Assembly: GCF_017876095.1 (NCBI RefSeq)
Contig: NZ_JAGINM010000012.1
Coordinates: forward strand, 62,001-126,000
Reading direction: 5' to 3'
Length of the DNA: 64,000 nt
From: Azospirillum agricola
GTDB taxonomy: Bacteria > Pseudomonadota > Alphaproteobacteria > Azospirillales > Azospirillaceae
Part shown: one piece after another, positions 36,308 to 45,065 of the stretch
Numbering within the stretch: the first letter of the stretch is position 1
Layout: every line of letters starts with the position of its first letter
The notes under the pieces: model-generated
Seen by the model: only the letters and a program-made list of their open reading frames with translations
What the model was told of the DNA's origin: nothing
The model's database searches: none
Program-made: the position numbers and the translations under genes

Positions 36308-37489
36308 TCACCGCGCGGCCCGGCGGCTCCAGAAGGGGGCGTCGGGCCAGCGGCCCCCGGCGGCGTAGTGGCGGGTCCGTTCGGCCAGATAACGGCGCAG
36401 CGTGTCCCCGGCCCTGCGGGCGTAGCCGATCGCCGCGGCGCGGGCCTCGGCGCCGTCGCCGGAGAACCAGCGCAGGATGGTGTCGGCAGCGGCCAGCCCA
36501 TCGTCGAGCGCGCCGGCGATTCCGGAGGAGGTCAGCGGGTCGAACCCGATCAGCGCGTCGCCGACAACGATCCAGCCGGCGCCGACCGCCCGGTCGATGT
36601 GCTGCGAAGCGGCTGGGAAAACCGCCGGGGCCGCTTCGCCGCCAAGGTCGTTTCCGGGCGGGGGAACCAGATCCCGCAGGCGCGCTGTGGCCGCCCAGGC
36701 GGACCGGAAGGCGTCCTTGCCGCCCAGGCCGGCGGTGCGGGCGATGTCGTCGTCGGTCATCAGCGTGACGATGGCGCGTCCGCTCGGCAGCACCGCCGCG
36801 TACCACCAGCCGATCTCCACCGCCTCCACGAAGGAGCGGCCGGCGAAGCCGCCGCCGGCGGGCTCGCCGGCCGGACACCCCTCCACGGCCAGGGCGATCA
36901 GGCGGTCGAGCCGCCGCCGCCGCGCGCCCAACGCGGTCGCCAGCGGTGCCCGCCGACCGCCGGCGTCCACCACCACACGGGCGGTCACGCTGCCCCGGCC
37001 ACCGGAAGGATCACGGAGCCCGACGGTCCAGCCACCCTCGGGCCGCCGCTCGATCCCGGCGAGGCTGGCGGGGGCCAGAAGGCGGGCGCCGCGCTCCGCC
37101 GCCGCGTCGCGCAGCCATTGGTCGAAGCGCGCGCGGTCGAGATGCCAGCCATGGCCGCTGCCCCGGCGCAGGAAATCGTCGGCCGCCACCTCCCCGCCGC
37201 TCCACAGGCTGAGGTTGCCGTGATAGGGGCGGTGGCCGAGCCGTTCGAGATCGTCCGGCAGGCCCAGCCGGGCCAGCAGCGGTCCGACGTTGGGAGCCGC
37301 CGATTCGCCGACCCGCAGCGCGGCCCGTTCCGGCGAGCCGTGGGCGGCGCGGTCGACCAGCAGCACGCGGGGCACCCCGGCCGCGCGCAGGGCGAGGGCG
37401 GTGGCGGAACCGGCCGGCCCCGCCCCCACGATCAGGACGTCCGCCGCTTCCGCGTCGCGGAGCGCGCCGGGGAACGCCTCAGGGGACAT
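36308..37489 (-). CDS. LodB-like FAD-dependent protein for quinone cofactor maturation
   Basis: A flavoprotein of 393 aa in the flavin monooxygenase/halogenase superfamily. The dinucleotide-binding motif is GAGPAG (residues 22-27), RVGESAAPNVGPLL is the segment typical of this branch, and the second FAD motif reads VGDALIGFDPLTSSGIAGAL. LodB proteins are required to form the cysteine tryptophylquinone of LodA-type oxidases. The assignment rests on sequence type and on its position: it overlaps the LodA-like gene by 11 bp and is transcribed after it. A tryptophan-halogenase role is less likely because the halogenase WxWxIP motif is not visible. Confidence 0.82.
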   Translation of the reverse strand: MSPEAFPGALRDAEAADVLIVGAGPAGSATALALRAAGVPRVLLVDRAAHGSPERAALRVGESAAPNVGPLLARLGLPDDLERLGHRPYHGNLSLWSGGEVAADDFLRRGSGHGWHLDRARFDQWLRDAAAERGARLLAPASLAGIERRPEGGWTVGLRDPSGGRGSVTARVVVDAGGRRAPLATALGARRRRLDRLIALAVEGCPAGEPAGGGFAGRSFVEAVEIGWWYAAVLPSGRAIVTLMTDDDIARTAGLGGKDAFRSAWAATARLRDLVPPPGNDLGGEAAPAVFPAASQHIDRAVGAGWIVVGDALIGFDPLTSSGIAGALDDGLAAADTILRWFSGDGAEARAAAIGYARRAGDTLRRYLAERTRHYAAGGRWPDAPFWSRRAAR

Positions 37490-39320
37490 CGGCCACCAGC
37501 GGCCGCGCCGGCTCGCCGATCCCGGCGGTGTCGCCCTGCGAGCCGGGCGTGCGGGGAAGCCGGCGCGCCACCTCGACGAAATGGGGATCGTCGGCGGTGC
37601 CGATGTTGAAGACGAAGCCGAGCTGGTCCCACAGCTTCACCATGTCCAGGTCGTCGGCGAACTGGATGTAGTCGTCGGCGTTCTGGTTGTACTCGGTGCC
37701 GATCCACGACACCTGCGGCCCGAAGGCCGGACCGGTCTCGGCCAGGAGTTTGGCGGGATCGGGCGGCAGATAGACGAATTCCGGCCGCTGCGCCGGCCAC
37801 CACCACAGGATCCGCCCCTCGATGGGCTGCGAGGAGCACTCGTTGAAGTCGGCCTGCCAGGGGACGGCCATGTAGCGGCTCACGTCGCCCGGTTCCATGC
37901 CGGCCGCCGGATCGAAGCCGAGGCTGAGCGGGCCGTCCGTCTCCGGACGCGCCTTGATGCGGAAGGGGCCATCGTAGATGGCCGGGTTGCGGGAGATCCA
38001 GGTCATCTCGATGCCCGGCGAGAAGGCGCCGCCGACGCAGTTGGCCAGCACGCCGCGGGTGATCGGATCGCCGGCGCTTCCGGCCGGCTCGCCCCCCCGC
38101 TCGAACCACCCGTCGGCCCATTGCTGGAGGAAGAAGTACTGGGTGTCGGTCAGGCGCAGGTACTTCGACGTCGCCGCGGTGACGGTGCCGGGCTTCGAGG
38201 CGCTCAACGCGTCGTCGCCGGCCAGATAGGGCATGGCGGTGGCGCCGGTGCTGGCGTTCACCAGGACATTCTCGGCGCCGGGCGGGCGGATGATGTCGAG
38301 AACATAGGAACGGAACCCGTTAAGCTCGGGATTCGGATCGCCGAGCCTCGCGAAGTCGAAGCTGTGCGGCTTCGGCGGGATCGCCGCGACCCAGGGGTAG
38401 CGGGCGACGCGCTCGAAGATCGGCTTGATGTCGCTCTCGAAGAAGGGCTTGTAACCGGTGGCCCCGGCCTTCCAGAGCCCGTCCTCGAAAATGTCGGGGC
38501 GAAGCCCCTGCTTGCGCACCACCACGTCGAAGATGGTGTCGTGCAGCGTCACCAGATTGGGGATCTGCGGCGCGTAGGAGGGTGGCCCGACCAGCACCCA
38601 GGCGCCGCCGACCTCCACGTCGTCGCCGTTCAGCAGACTGATCGTCACCGACACCGGCCCGTCCGACGTGTCGTCCCACCAGCCGTCGTTGTTGGCGTAC
38701 TGCCCGATCTTCGGCGACTCGCTCTCCGATCCGGAATGCCCCAGGCCGCCCAGCACCAGAAGGCGGCCCTCCGCGTCGGTGCGCAGTTCGCCCAGCGTGT
38801 CGATGGGGTAGGGCTTCAGCCCTTCCGGTGGAAAGCTGCCGGCGTAGCCCGGCGGGATGGTGTCGCGGGAGAAGGGCTGCGACGGGGCGATGATTCCCTC
38901 GATCGACCGCGGGCCGGCGTCGATGATCAGGGCGCGGCGTTCCTCGGTCGTGGTCCGTTTGGCGTTGCGCAGCGGGTGGTTCGACGCGTAGCCATCCTCG
39001 CCCTTCGAGGTCTGGAATTCGTACCAGCTCGACTTCTTGTTGGCGAGATGGACGTGCCAGCGGATCGCCGACACGTCGTCGCTGCTCAGCGTGATCTCCT
39101 CCGGCGGTCCGCCGTCGACGCTGCGCATCACGCGGAAGCGCGCCGCCTGCCGGCGCAGACGGCCGCTTGCGTCGCGGAAATCCTGTTCCCCGACCGTGCG
39201 GCCGTCGGGCAGGGTGGGCAGGCCGCCCTCCGTCTCGGGACCGATGTAGAAATCCTGCGGTGCGTTGCCGACGCGGGCGATGCCGATGGCGGGGACGATG
39301 GAATAGACGGTGTTGGACAT
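37479..39320 (-). CDS. LodA/GoxA-like cysteine tryptophylquinone oxidase
   Basis: A 613-residue protein of the LodA family, oxidases of lysine, glycine or related substrates that yield H2O2 and ammonia. The N-terminus IVPAIGIARVGNAPQDFYIGPE is the family hallmark. NCVGGAFSPGIEMTW holds Cys428, and MAVPWQADFNECSSQ followed by WWWPAQRPEF holds Trp506-508; one of these Trp and Cys428 are the expected partners of the cross-linked cofactor. No signal peptide is seen, as for known members, whose export is atypical. A GAGGGG site precedes the ATG. It lies between a ferritin-like gene (60 bp upstream) and the lodB-like gene (11-bp overlap). The substrate is unknown. Confidence 0.88.
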   Translation of the reverse strand: MSNTVYSIVPAIGIARVGNAPQDFYIGPETEGGLPTLPDGRTVGEQDFRDASGRLRRQAARFRVMRSVDGGPPEEITLSSDDVSAIRWHVHLANKKSSWYEFQTSKGEDGYASNHPLRNAKRTTTEERRALIIDAGPRSIEGIIAPSQPFSRDTIPPGYAGSFPPEGLKPYPIDTLGELRTDAEGRLLVLGGLGHSGSESESPKIGQYANNDGWWDDTSDGPVSVTISLLNGDDVEVGGAWVLVGPPSYAPQIPNLVTLHDTIFDVVVRKQGLRPDIFEDGLWKAGATGYKPFFESDIKPIFERVARYPWVAAIPPKPHSFDFARLGDPNPELNGFRSYVLDIIRPPGAENVLVNASTGATAMPYLAGDDALSASKPGTVTAATSKYLRLTDTQYFFLQQWADGWFERGGEPAGSAGDPITRGVLANCVGGAFSPGIEMTWISRNPAIYDGPFRIKARPETDGPLSLGFDPAAGMEPGDVSRYMAVPWQADFNECSSQPIEGRILWWWPAQRPEFVYLPPDPAKLLAETGPAFGPQVSWIGTEYNQNADDYIQFADDLDMVKLWDQLGFVFNIGTADDPHFVEVARRLPRTPGSQGDTAGIGEPARPLVADVP

Positions 39321-39380
39321 GGTTTTCCCCTCGCTGTCCGATTCTGGCCGGGTGGTGCCGTTTGGGCGGTGCCGGTCGGG

Positions 39381-40685
39381 TTACAGGCCGAGACCGGCGG
39401 CGGCGGAGCGGCTTTTCAGCGTCCGGACGCCGGCGATCACCCCATGCAGCGCCTCCCGGTGCTTGGGGGCCGGAGCCGGCGGGGCCGGTGGCGACACCGG
39501 GGCGGCGAGCAGGCGCAGCCCCTGGCCGGCCAGCGAATCGTCGAGGGCGTGCAACGCCGCGAGGAAGCTGTCGAAGCTGGCGTCCTCGACATACTCGAAG
39601 GTCGGGGCGGCGTTGGGTCCGACGGCCGCGTCGCCGTCGGGGAAGGCGGGAAGCTGCATCAGCAGGTTGGCCAGCGTCGGCAACTGGTTGTGCATCAGCG
39701 GCAGGGCCAGCGTGAAGTAGACGTCCGCCGCGCCGCCCGCCTTGGTGAAGGAGGCCTCCAGGCTTTGCAGCATCACGCTGTAACCGATGTTGAACGCCTT
39801 CACCGCCAGGACGGCCGTGTCGTTGCTGAAATCCGACACGCGCGGGTTGGAGACGATGGGAAGCGTGTCGGGAAAATCGGGCGCGTCGGCCACGCGCAGG
39901 AACTTGTAGTAGTGCGACAGCTCGTAGGGCGTGCCGAGGATCGGCCCGTAGGTTCCGTCGGTGCGGGCGCCGTAATGCTCGTAGGCGCCGTAGGGCTGCT
40001 GGGGAACCAGCGGATGGGTCGGGTTCACCGCGCCCTCCCCCTGTTGGACGATCTGCTCGATGCCGAGCTGGGCGCTGTCCTCGTCGGTCACCGCAACGGC
40101 CTTGCCGCCGAACTTGCCGAGATAGATGTCGGTGCGCTGCTCGGCCGCCGGGTCCTGGGCGAAGACGGTCGACGCGCCATATCGCTCGACGCAGGTCCGG
40201 ATGCCGTCCCACAGGGCCTTGTAGAGCTGGCCGATGGTCTGGTAGTTGCTGCCCTGCGGCGGGGCTGTGAAGGGGGCGGGGGTCTCGATCGCCATGAAGA
40301 CGTTGCGGAACACCGCCTGCGAAGCCCGGTACAGCCCGACATAGGGCGTGCCGGCGGTGCTGGCCGAAGGCAGGTAGGTCGGGTAGGTGGGCACCGCGCT
40401 TCCGGTCAGCTTGGGTTGCCCGCCGATGCCGACCAGGATGTTGGCCGCCTGATTGAGGTGGAACATCTCCTCCACCACGACGCTGCGCAGCGCCTGATAG
40501 GCGGCCGAGCTCTTGTCGGTGATCGAATAGAGCGCCGTCAGATAGGCGGGCACGGTGGTGAATTCGACCTGGATCGCCAGTTGTGCGGCGGCGCGCAGAT
40601 CCTCCAGGGTCGAGATCGGCGTGTAGGCGACCGACAGGGGCGCCGCCTTCCCCTGCGCCCGTTCCAGAAGACGTTCCTCAGCCAT
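39381..40685 (-). CDS. VioB/RebD-type ferritin-like protein
   Basis: A 434-residue protein starting at MAEERLLERAQ (40685). The ferritin-like domain of the iminophenyl-pyruvate dimer synthase group fills its N-terminal half: LAIQVEFTTVPAYLTALYSI supplies the first Glu, and VVVEEMFHLNQAANIL the E-x2-H pair of the second helix. Later segments (YGPILGTPYELSHYYKFLRV) continue the same fold. In violacein and rebeccamycin synthesis, VioB and RebD couple two imines made by an amino-acid oxidase; here the neighbour is a LodA-type oxidase, so a comparable pairing is possible. It lacks the large additional heme-binding part of full VioB. First gene of the minus-strand operon. Confidence 0.78.
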   Translation of the reverse strand: MAEERLLERAQGKAAPLSVAYTPISTLEDLRAAAQLAIQVEFTTVPAYLTALYSITDKSSAAYQALRSVVVEEMFHLNQAANILVGIGGQPKLTGSAVPTYPTYLPSASTAGTPYVGLYRASQAVFRNVFMAIETPAPFTAPPQGSNYQTIGQLYKALWDGIRTCVERYGASTVFAQDPAAEQRTDIYLGKFGGKAVAVTDEDSAQLGIEQIVQQGEGAVNPTHPLVPQQPYGAYEHYGARTDGTYGPILGTPYELSHYYKFLRVADAPDFPDTLPIVSNPRVSDFSNDTAVLAVKAFNIGYSVMLQSLEASFTKAGGAADVYFTLALPLMHNQLPTLANLLMQLPAFPDGDAAVGPNAAPTFEYVEDASFDSFLAALHALDDSLAGQGLRLLAAPVSPPAPPAPAPKHREALHGVIAGVRTLKSRSAAAGLGL

Positions 40686-41015
40686 GTTCCGCGTCCCTCC
40701 CGATCGGTGATGCCGCTCTCGCGCCGCTGTTCCGGCGCGCGTTGATGCGTCGCGTGCGACGACTATCGGGAAGAAATTTTGAATAATCAACGAGTCAATA
40801 ATTCTAAATTCCACAGCATACCATGATATGGAATTGTGTTAATATTGAAATAATCCCTTCATCTAGGTGAATTTGTCGGTTACGTCTGTAGGGTTCTCCG
40901 ATAATAATAAGAAGAAATTTTGTTTTTGAACGCATGAATATGAATTATTCCGATTGATTTTTAAGAATGCCGCGCCAGTATGGCCGTATACACAAAAAAA
41001 CGGGAGTTTCTGCGC
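40686..41015. other. AT-rich divergent promoter region with repeats
   Basis: This 330-bp interval separates the ferritin-like/LodA/LodB operon from the di-heme gene and is AT-rich from about 40750. GAAGAAATTTTG occurs twice in the same orientation (40770-40781 and 40911-40922). AATTCCA (40807-40813) pairs with TGGAATT (40829-40835), enclosing a smaller dyad CCAT-GAT-ATGG. Co-regulation of both directions is likely; the regulator is not identified. Confidence 0.5.
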
Positions 41016-42965
41016 ATGGCAAGCGTTCGTGCCGCGGCATGGCCAATCGTTGTGCTGAGCGTTTCCGCATTTGCGACCTCCAATGCGGGTGCCCAGCAGG
41101 CGAACATCACGGAAAGCGTGACGATCCAGCAGCAGGATGTGATGTCCGGTGGCGTCCCGTTGCGACGGATCCTCGAATCAGGCGCGCACTTCTTCAGCTA
41201 TCCGTACTTCCCTCAGGATGGCTGGGGGGAGGGGGCGGACGGCCCGCGCGCGTGGCAGCGCAAGGCGCTCTACCCGAACTCCCCGTTCAGCCCCTACGCG
41301 ACGGCGGATGGCGGCGTGCCGCCGCCGATTCCCTTCCTGCGCCTCAACGGCATCGACAGCCAGAGCTGCTACGAGTGCCACACGTCGATCGGCGCCACCG
41401 TTCAGCCGGATCTCGCCGCCGCCACCCCGCCGGGACCGGCGACCCGCACCCAGCCGGCGATCGGCGGGGCCGCCGGCATCGGCAACAACGCCTTCATCAA
41501 CAGCCAGTTTCCCAACCCCTTGACCCAGTTGATCCGCAACCCGCCGCATGTGTTCGGGACCGGCTACACCCAGGCGCTGGCCAACGAGATCACCGGGTTG
41601 CTGCTCGGACAGCAGGCCCACCTCGCCGACCTCGCCCGCTACACGCCCGACAAGGCGGTAACCCTCCCGCTGTCGGCCAAGAATCTGTCCTTCGGCTGGC
41701 TCGGCGCCCTCTACGACAGCATGAGCCAGACGGTCGTCTACGATTACGGCCGGCTGACCGGGGTCGCCCAGGATCTGGTCGTGCGCCCCTTCCAGTGGAA
41801 GGGCATCGCCTCGTCGGTCCGTCACTTCGCGGCCGCCGCGACCCAGTTCCATTTCAGCATGGAGGCGGTCGAGGTCGTCGGTGAGAACAACGACAACGAC
41901 GGCGACGGGGTGATCAACGAACTGAGCTACGGCAACATCGGGGCGCTGACCAGCTTCGTGGCGCTGACCCGGCCGCCGGTGGTCGAGACGCCGGCCGATC
42001 AGACCGGCAAGGCCAGGCTGGCCCGTGGCGCCGCGATCTTCGCCGGCACGGCGACGGACGCCGGCCTTCCGGCCGGCAGCGCCATGTGCGCGTCCTGCCA
42101 TGTCCCGGTCCAGACCCTCGACCGGCCGGTGGTGACGATCGAGTGGGGCACCGTGCTGGACCATCCCGACCGGGTGGGCTCCGATGCCGGGATCGCGCTG
42201 CCGTCGCGGGACGCGGGACGCGGCGCGGAAGCGCGCCGCCGGACCGTGGCGGCCCCGACCCTGGTCAACCCGTTGCCCGGCACCGACCATCTGCCGGTGG
42301 TGCGCGAGACGCGGGCGCGGCTGGCCAAGGCGGCGGCGGGCGCCGGCGATGCCATCCGCCAGGGCGCGCCGGACGCGGCGGTCGCCGCCCTCTACGCCAG
42401 GGCGGTGGCCGACGCCGACACGGTCGCGGTCGGCGGGTTGGAGATCAACCTGAACACGCTGGCGAGCCGGGCGTCCCCGTCGATGCCCTGGCGCGGTCTG
42501 GACGGTGGAAAGCCCGATGACACGACGAACCCGCCGCCGGCCTACGCCCGCGCCCGGCTGCCGCACGACACGCCGGACGGCCCCCTGGCGGTGCCGCTCC
42601 TGAGCGACCTGCGCCTCCACGACATGGGCCCCTGCCTCGCCGACATCGCGCCGCAAGGCACGGATGTGGCGGCCATCGCCGTTCCCCCGCAGCAATTCCT
42701 GACCCGGCCGCTGTGGGGCGTCGCCGACAGTTGGCCCTATCTGCACGATGGGCGCGCGCTGGATCTGGTCCAGGCGATCCGCTTCCACGGCGGCACCCGC
42801 CCGGACGGCCTCGCCGCCGAGTTCCCCTACCAGTGCGCCGGCAGCGAGGCGGACCCGGTGATCAACGCCTTCTACGCCTTGAGCCATGACGATCAGCAGG
42901 CGCTGATCGCCTATCTGTCCAGTTTGCGTCTGCCGCCGCTGCCCGGAGCGGTGGTGCCGTTCTGA
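41016..42965 (+). CDS. Exported di-heme c-type cytochrome (di-heme oxidoreductase/MauG-like)
   Basis: A 649-residue protein, started at the ATG at 41016 because GGGAG lies nine bases upstream and a signal peptide follows at once (MASVRAAAWPIVVLSVSAFA, cut after NAGA). Two c-heme motifs are seen: CYECH (118-122) and CASCH (358-362). The end of the protein (TRPLWGVADSWPYLHDGRAL, LVQAIRFHGG) matches the di-heme oxidoreductase family, whose relatives include MauG and bacterial peroxidases. A Ca-binding-like NDNDGDGVINE loop follows the first domain. MauG completes a tryptophan-derived quinone cofactor by radical chemistry, so proximity to a LodA-type quinoprotein is suggestive. The long second half with few motifs leaves the family call moderate. 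Confidence 0.75.
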   Translation: MASVRAAAWPIVVLSVSAFATSNAGAQQANITESVTIQQQDVMSGGVPLRRILESGAHFFSYPYFPQDGWGEGADGPRAWQRKALYPNSPFSPYATADGGVPPPIPFLRLNGIDSQSCYECHTSIGATVQPDLAAATPPGPATRTQPAIGGAAGIGNNAFINSQFPNPLTQLIRNPPHVFGTGYTQALANEITGLLLGQQAHLADLARYTPDKAVTLPLSAKNLSFGWLGALYDSMSQTVVYDYGRLTGVAQDLVVRPFQWKGIASSVRHFAAAATQFHFSMEAVEVVGENNDNDGDGVINELSYGNIGALTSFVALTRPPVVETPADQTGKARLARGAAIFAGTATDAGLPAGSAMCASCHVPVQTLDRPVVTIEWGTVLDHPDRVGSDAGIALPSRDAGRGAEARRRTVAAPTLVNPLPGTDHLPVVRETRARLAKAAAGAGDAIRQGAPDAAVAALYARAVADADTVAVGGLEINLNTLASRASPSMPWRGLDGGKPDDTTNPPPAYARARLPHDTPDGPLAVPLLSDLRLHDMGPCLADIAPQGTDVAAIAVPPQQFLTRPLWGVADSWPYLHDGRALDLVQAIRFHGGTRPDGLAAEFPYQCAGSEADPVINAFYALSHDDQQALIAYLSSLRLPPLPGAVVPF

Positions 42966-42979
42966 CCGGCGGATGCGGG

Positions 42980-43009
42980 GGCGGCTTCGGAGAACAGGCC
43001 GAAGCCGCC
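42980..43009. terminator. Bidirectional hairpin between the di-heme gene and nirN
   Basis: GGCGGCTTCGG (42980-42990) and CCGAAGCCGCC (42999-43009) form an 11-bp perfect stem with an 8-base loop. It lies 14 bp after the di-heme gene stop and 10 bp beyond the convergent nirN stop. No T-run follows on either strand, so it may be a factor-dependent terminator or transcript-end stabiliser. Confidence 0.6.
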
Positions 43010-43019
43010 GGTTTCCGCC

Positions 43020-44519
43020 TCAATGGCTGGTCCCTTCGGAATAGCGGATCTTGTTGAAGACGTTGTACTTCCCCACCGGCTTGCGCATGGGAAGGCGCTT
43101 CACCTCCTCGAAGCTGGCGGTGTCGTAGACGACCAGGGCGCCGTCATCCTCCCAGACGCTGACCAGCGCGTGGCGGCCGTCGCGGGTGAACTCCACATGC
43201 GACGCGGTCTTGCCGGGCCATGGCGTCAGCGTCCGGACGATCTCCAGCGTCCGCTTGTCGAGAATCTCGATCGTGTCCCGGCGCGGGCTGAGCGAGGCGT
43301 CGGTCCAGGCATAGGGCGTCGTCTCGTGGCTGCGCATGAAGAAGCCGGGGCCGAGCGTGTCGATGCGCTTGACCGTCCTCCAGTCCGTCATGTCGATGAC
43401 GCTGACCGCCGCCCCCTTCAGGTGCGGTGTCGCCATCACCCGGCGGCCATCCAGCATCCAGCTGATGCCCGACCCCAGATGCGGCATGCCGGGCAACTCC
43501 ACCTCGGCGATCTTGCGGCCCGCCGTCAGATCGACCACCTGCCCCTTGCCGCCGTCGCGCGAGGCGCCGATCAGGTTGGCGTAGGGCGGGTCGAAGAAGA
43601 AATCGTCGAGCGGTTCGTCCAGCTCGATCCGCCGCACGGCGAAGGGCTCCTTGCCGTCGGCCGCCGTGCCGGTGGCGATCTCCCAGATTTCCGGCACGTC
43701 CTTCAGGGCGAGGATGAAGCTCTGGCGTGGCGGGGCGGCGTAGACGGCGCTGACCCGCGCGCCGCCCCTCGGCGTGACGACCGGGATGGTCCTCAGCGGC
43801 GTCAGGTCGCGGGCGTCGAGCAGCACCAGCGTGCGCGGCAGCGTGTTGCCGACGGCGACGAAGCGCCCGTCGGCCGACACCGCGATGTTGCGGGTGTTGA
43901 TGCCGGCCCGGATCTCCGCCACCTGGGCCAGCCCGTAGAGGTCGTAGACCGACACCCAGCCGTCGCGCGAGGCGAAATAGGCGAAGCGTCCGTCCGGCGA
44001 GTATTTCACGCCGCCATGCAGGGCGAAGCGGCTGGGAAAGCGGGCAAGCGGCTCGAAACGGTCGCCGTCGAGGATGGTGACGTGATGGTCCCCGGCCTCG
44101 ACCACGGTGAAGAGGTTCAGCGGGTCGGCCGTGTGCACGGGCCGGACGGCCAGCGCCGATGGCCGCGTGTGCACGACGTGGCTGGCGGCCATGTCGGCGT
44201 CGCTCCATGACGGCTCCTGCGCCGGCGGGGCGAGGACATGGGCGGCAAGATCGGTGATCTCCGCCTCGCTCAGCCGATCGGCGAATCCGGGCATCTGGGT
44301 GGCGGGACGCCCTTGTGCGATCAGCCGGACGGTGTCGGCAAGCTTCATCCGCCCAAGATTTTCGGGCAGCAGCGCCGGGCCGATGGCGCCCAGCCGGTCG
44401 CCGCCGTGGCAGGCCGCGCAATGCTCGGCGTAGCGGGCGGCGGGACCCTCCTGCGCCGGGGCCGGTCCCGGCGTCAGGATGGCGAGCGCCGCCGCGGCGA
44501 GGAGGAAGCGTGCGTGCAT
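43020..44519 (-). CDS. nirN: NirN, heme d1 maturation dehydrogenase
   Basis: A 499-residue periplasmic cytochrome related to NirS. A signal peptide (MHARFLLAAAALAILTPGPAPAQ) is followed by a cytochrome c domain with CAACH (Cys34-His38) and a C-terminal eight-bladed d1-type propeller. The segments LNLFTVVEAGDHHVTILDGD and LDDFFFDPPYANLIGASR distinguish it from NirS. NirN oxidises dihydro-heme d1 to complete the cofactor and hands it to NirS. It is the last gene of the minus-strand nir operon, 27 bp after nirH, and converges on the di-heme gene, separated by a hairpin. Confidence 0.88.
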   Translation of the reverse strand: MHARFLLAAAALAILTPGPAPAQEGPAARYAEHCAACHGGDRLGAIGPALLPENLGRMKLADTVRLIAQGRPATQMPGFADRLSEAEITDLAAHVLAPPAQEPSWSDADMAASHVVHTRPSALAVRPVHTADPLNLFTVVEAGDHHVTILDGDRFEPLARFPSRFALHGGVKYSPDGRFAYFASRDGWVSVYDLYGLAQVAEIRAGINTRNIAVSADGRFVAVGNTLPRTLVLLDARDLTPLRTIPVVTPRGGARVSAVYAAPPRQSFILALKDVPEIWEIATGTAADGKEPFAVRRIELDEPLDDFFFDPPYANLIGASRDGGKGQVVDLTAGRKIAEVELPGMPHLGSGISWMLDGRRVMATPHLKGAAVSVIDMTDWRTVKRIDTLGPGFFMRSHETTPYAWTDASLSPRRDTIEILDKRTLEIVRTLTPWPGKTASHVEFTRDGRHALVSVWEDDGALVVYDTASFEEVKRLPMRKPVGKYNVFNKIRYSEGTSH

Positions 44520-44546
44520 GAAGAGGATCTCCGGCGTAAGGAGCGG

Positions 44547-45065
44547 TCACGCGGACAGGCGCAGGCCGGTCTTCTTGAGGATGCGGGTGCTGTAGAGCAC
44601 GTCGTGCCCGAGGCTGCGGCCGCCCAGCAGATCGGCCATCGTCCGGATGCGGGCCTCGACCTCGGCGCGGTCCCTGGCATGGACCATGGCGAACAGCGTG
44701 TAGGGCCAGTCCGGCGGATGGGCCGGACGGCGGTAGCAGTGGGTGACGAAGGGCAGGCCGGCCAGCAGACGCCCGGCCTCGTCGATGACGGGGGCCGGCA
44801 CCCGCCACACGCTCATCCCGTTGGCGGCGTAGCCCAGCCGGTAATGGTTGGGCACGGCGGCGATGCGGCGGACGATTCCGGCCTCCAGCATGCGTCCGAA
44901 GCGGGCGATCACCTCCTCCTCGGCGATGCCGAGCCGGAGCGCCAGTTCGGCGAAGGGCCGGGGCACCAGCGGCAGACCGGTCTGGGTCTCCACGACCAGC
45001 CGGCGGTCGGTGTCGTCGAGCGTCGCCGCAAGGGGCGTGGAAGCGGCGGGCGTGTGGCCGGTCAT
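44547..45065 (-). CDS. nirH: NirH, siroheme decarboxylase subunit
   Basis: A 172-residue Lrp/AsnC-like protein of the heme d1 pathway. It has an N-terminal winged helix (TDRRLVVETQTGLPLVPRPFAELALRLG) and a RAM-like domain with the NirL/NirH signature THCYRRPAHPPDWPYTLFAMVHARD. The four proteins NirD, L, G and H together decarboxylate siroheme at two acetate side chains. The start at 45065 overlaps the stop of nirG (ATGA). The L/H distinction is by operon position and the last-in-series order of Pseudomonas clusters, so it is less certain than the family. Confidence 0.85.
   Translation of the reverse strand: MTGHTPAASTPLAATLDDTDRRLVVETQTGLPLVPRPFAELALRLGIAEEEVIARFGRMLEAGIVRRIAAVPNHYRLGYAANGMSVWRVPAPVIDEAGRLLAGLPFVTHCYRRPAHPPDWPYTLFAMVHARDRAEVEARIRTMADLLGGRSLGHDVLYSTRILKKTGLRLSA

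Noticed and set aside
36308..37489. Tryptophan halogenase
   Set aside because: FAD motifs are shared, but the halogenase WxWxIP signature was not seen and the 11-bp overlap with a LodA-like gene favours LodB.
37290..40745. A 1151-codon plus-strand frame across the LodA-like and ferritin-like genes
   Set aside because: Shadow with no recognisable domain; the minus strand encodes well-matched families.
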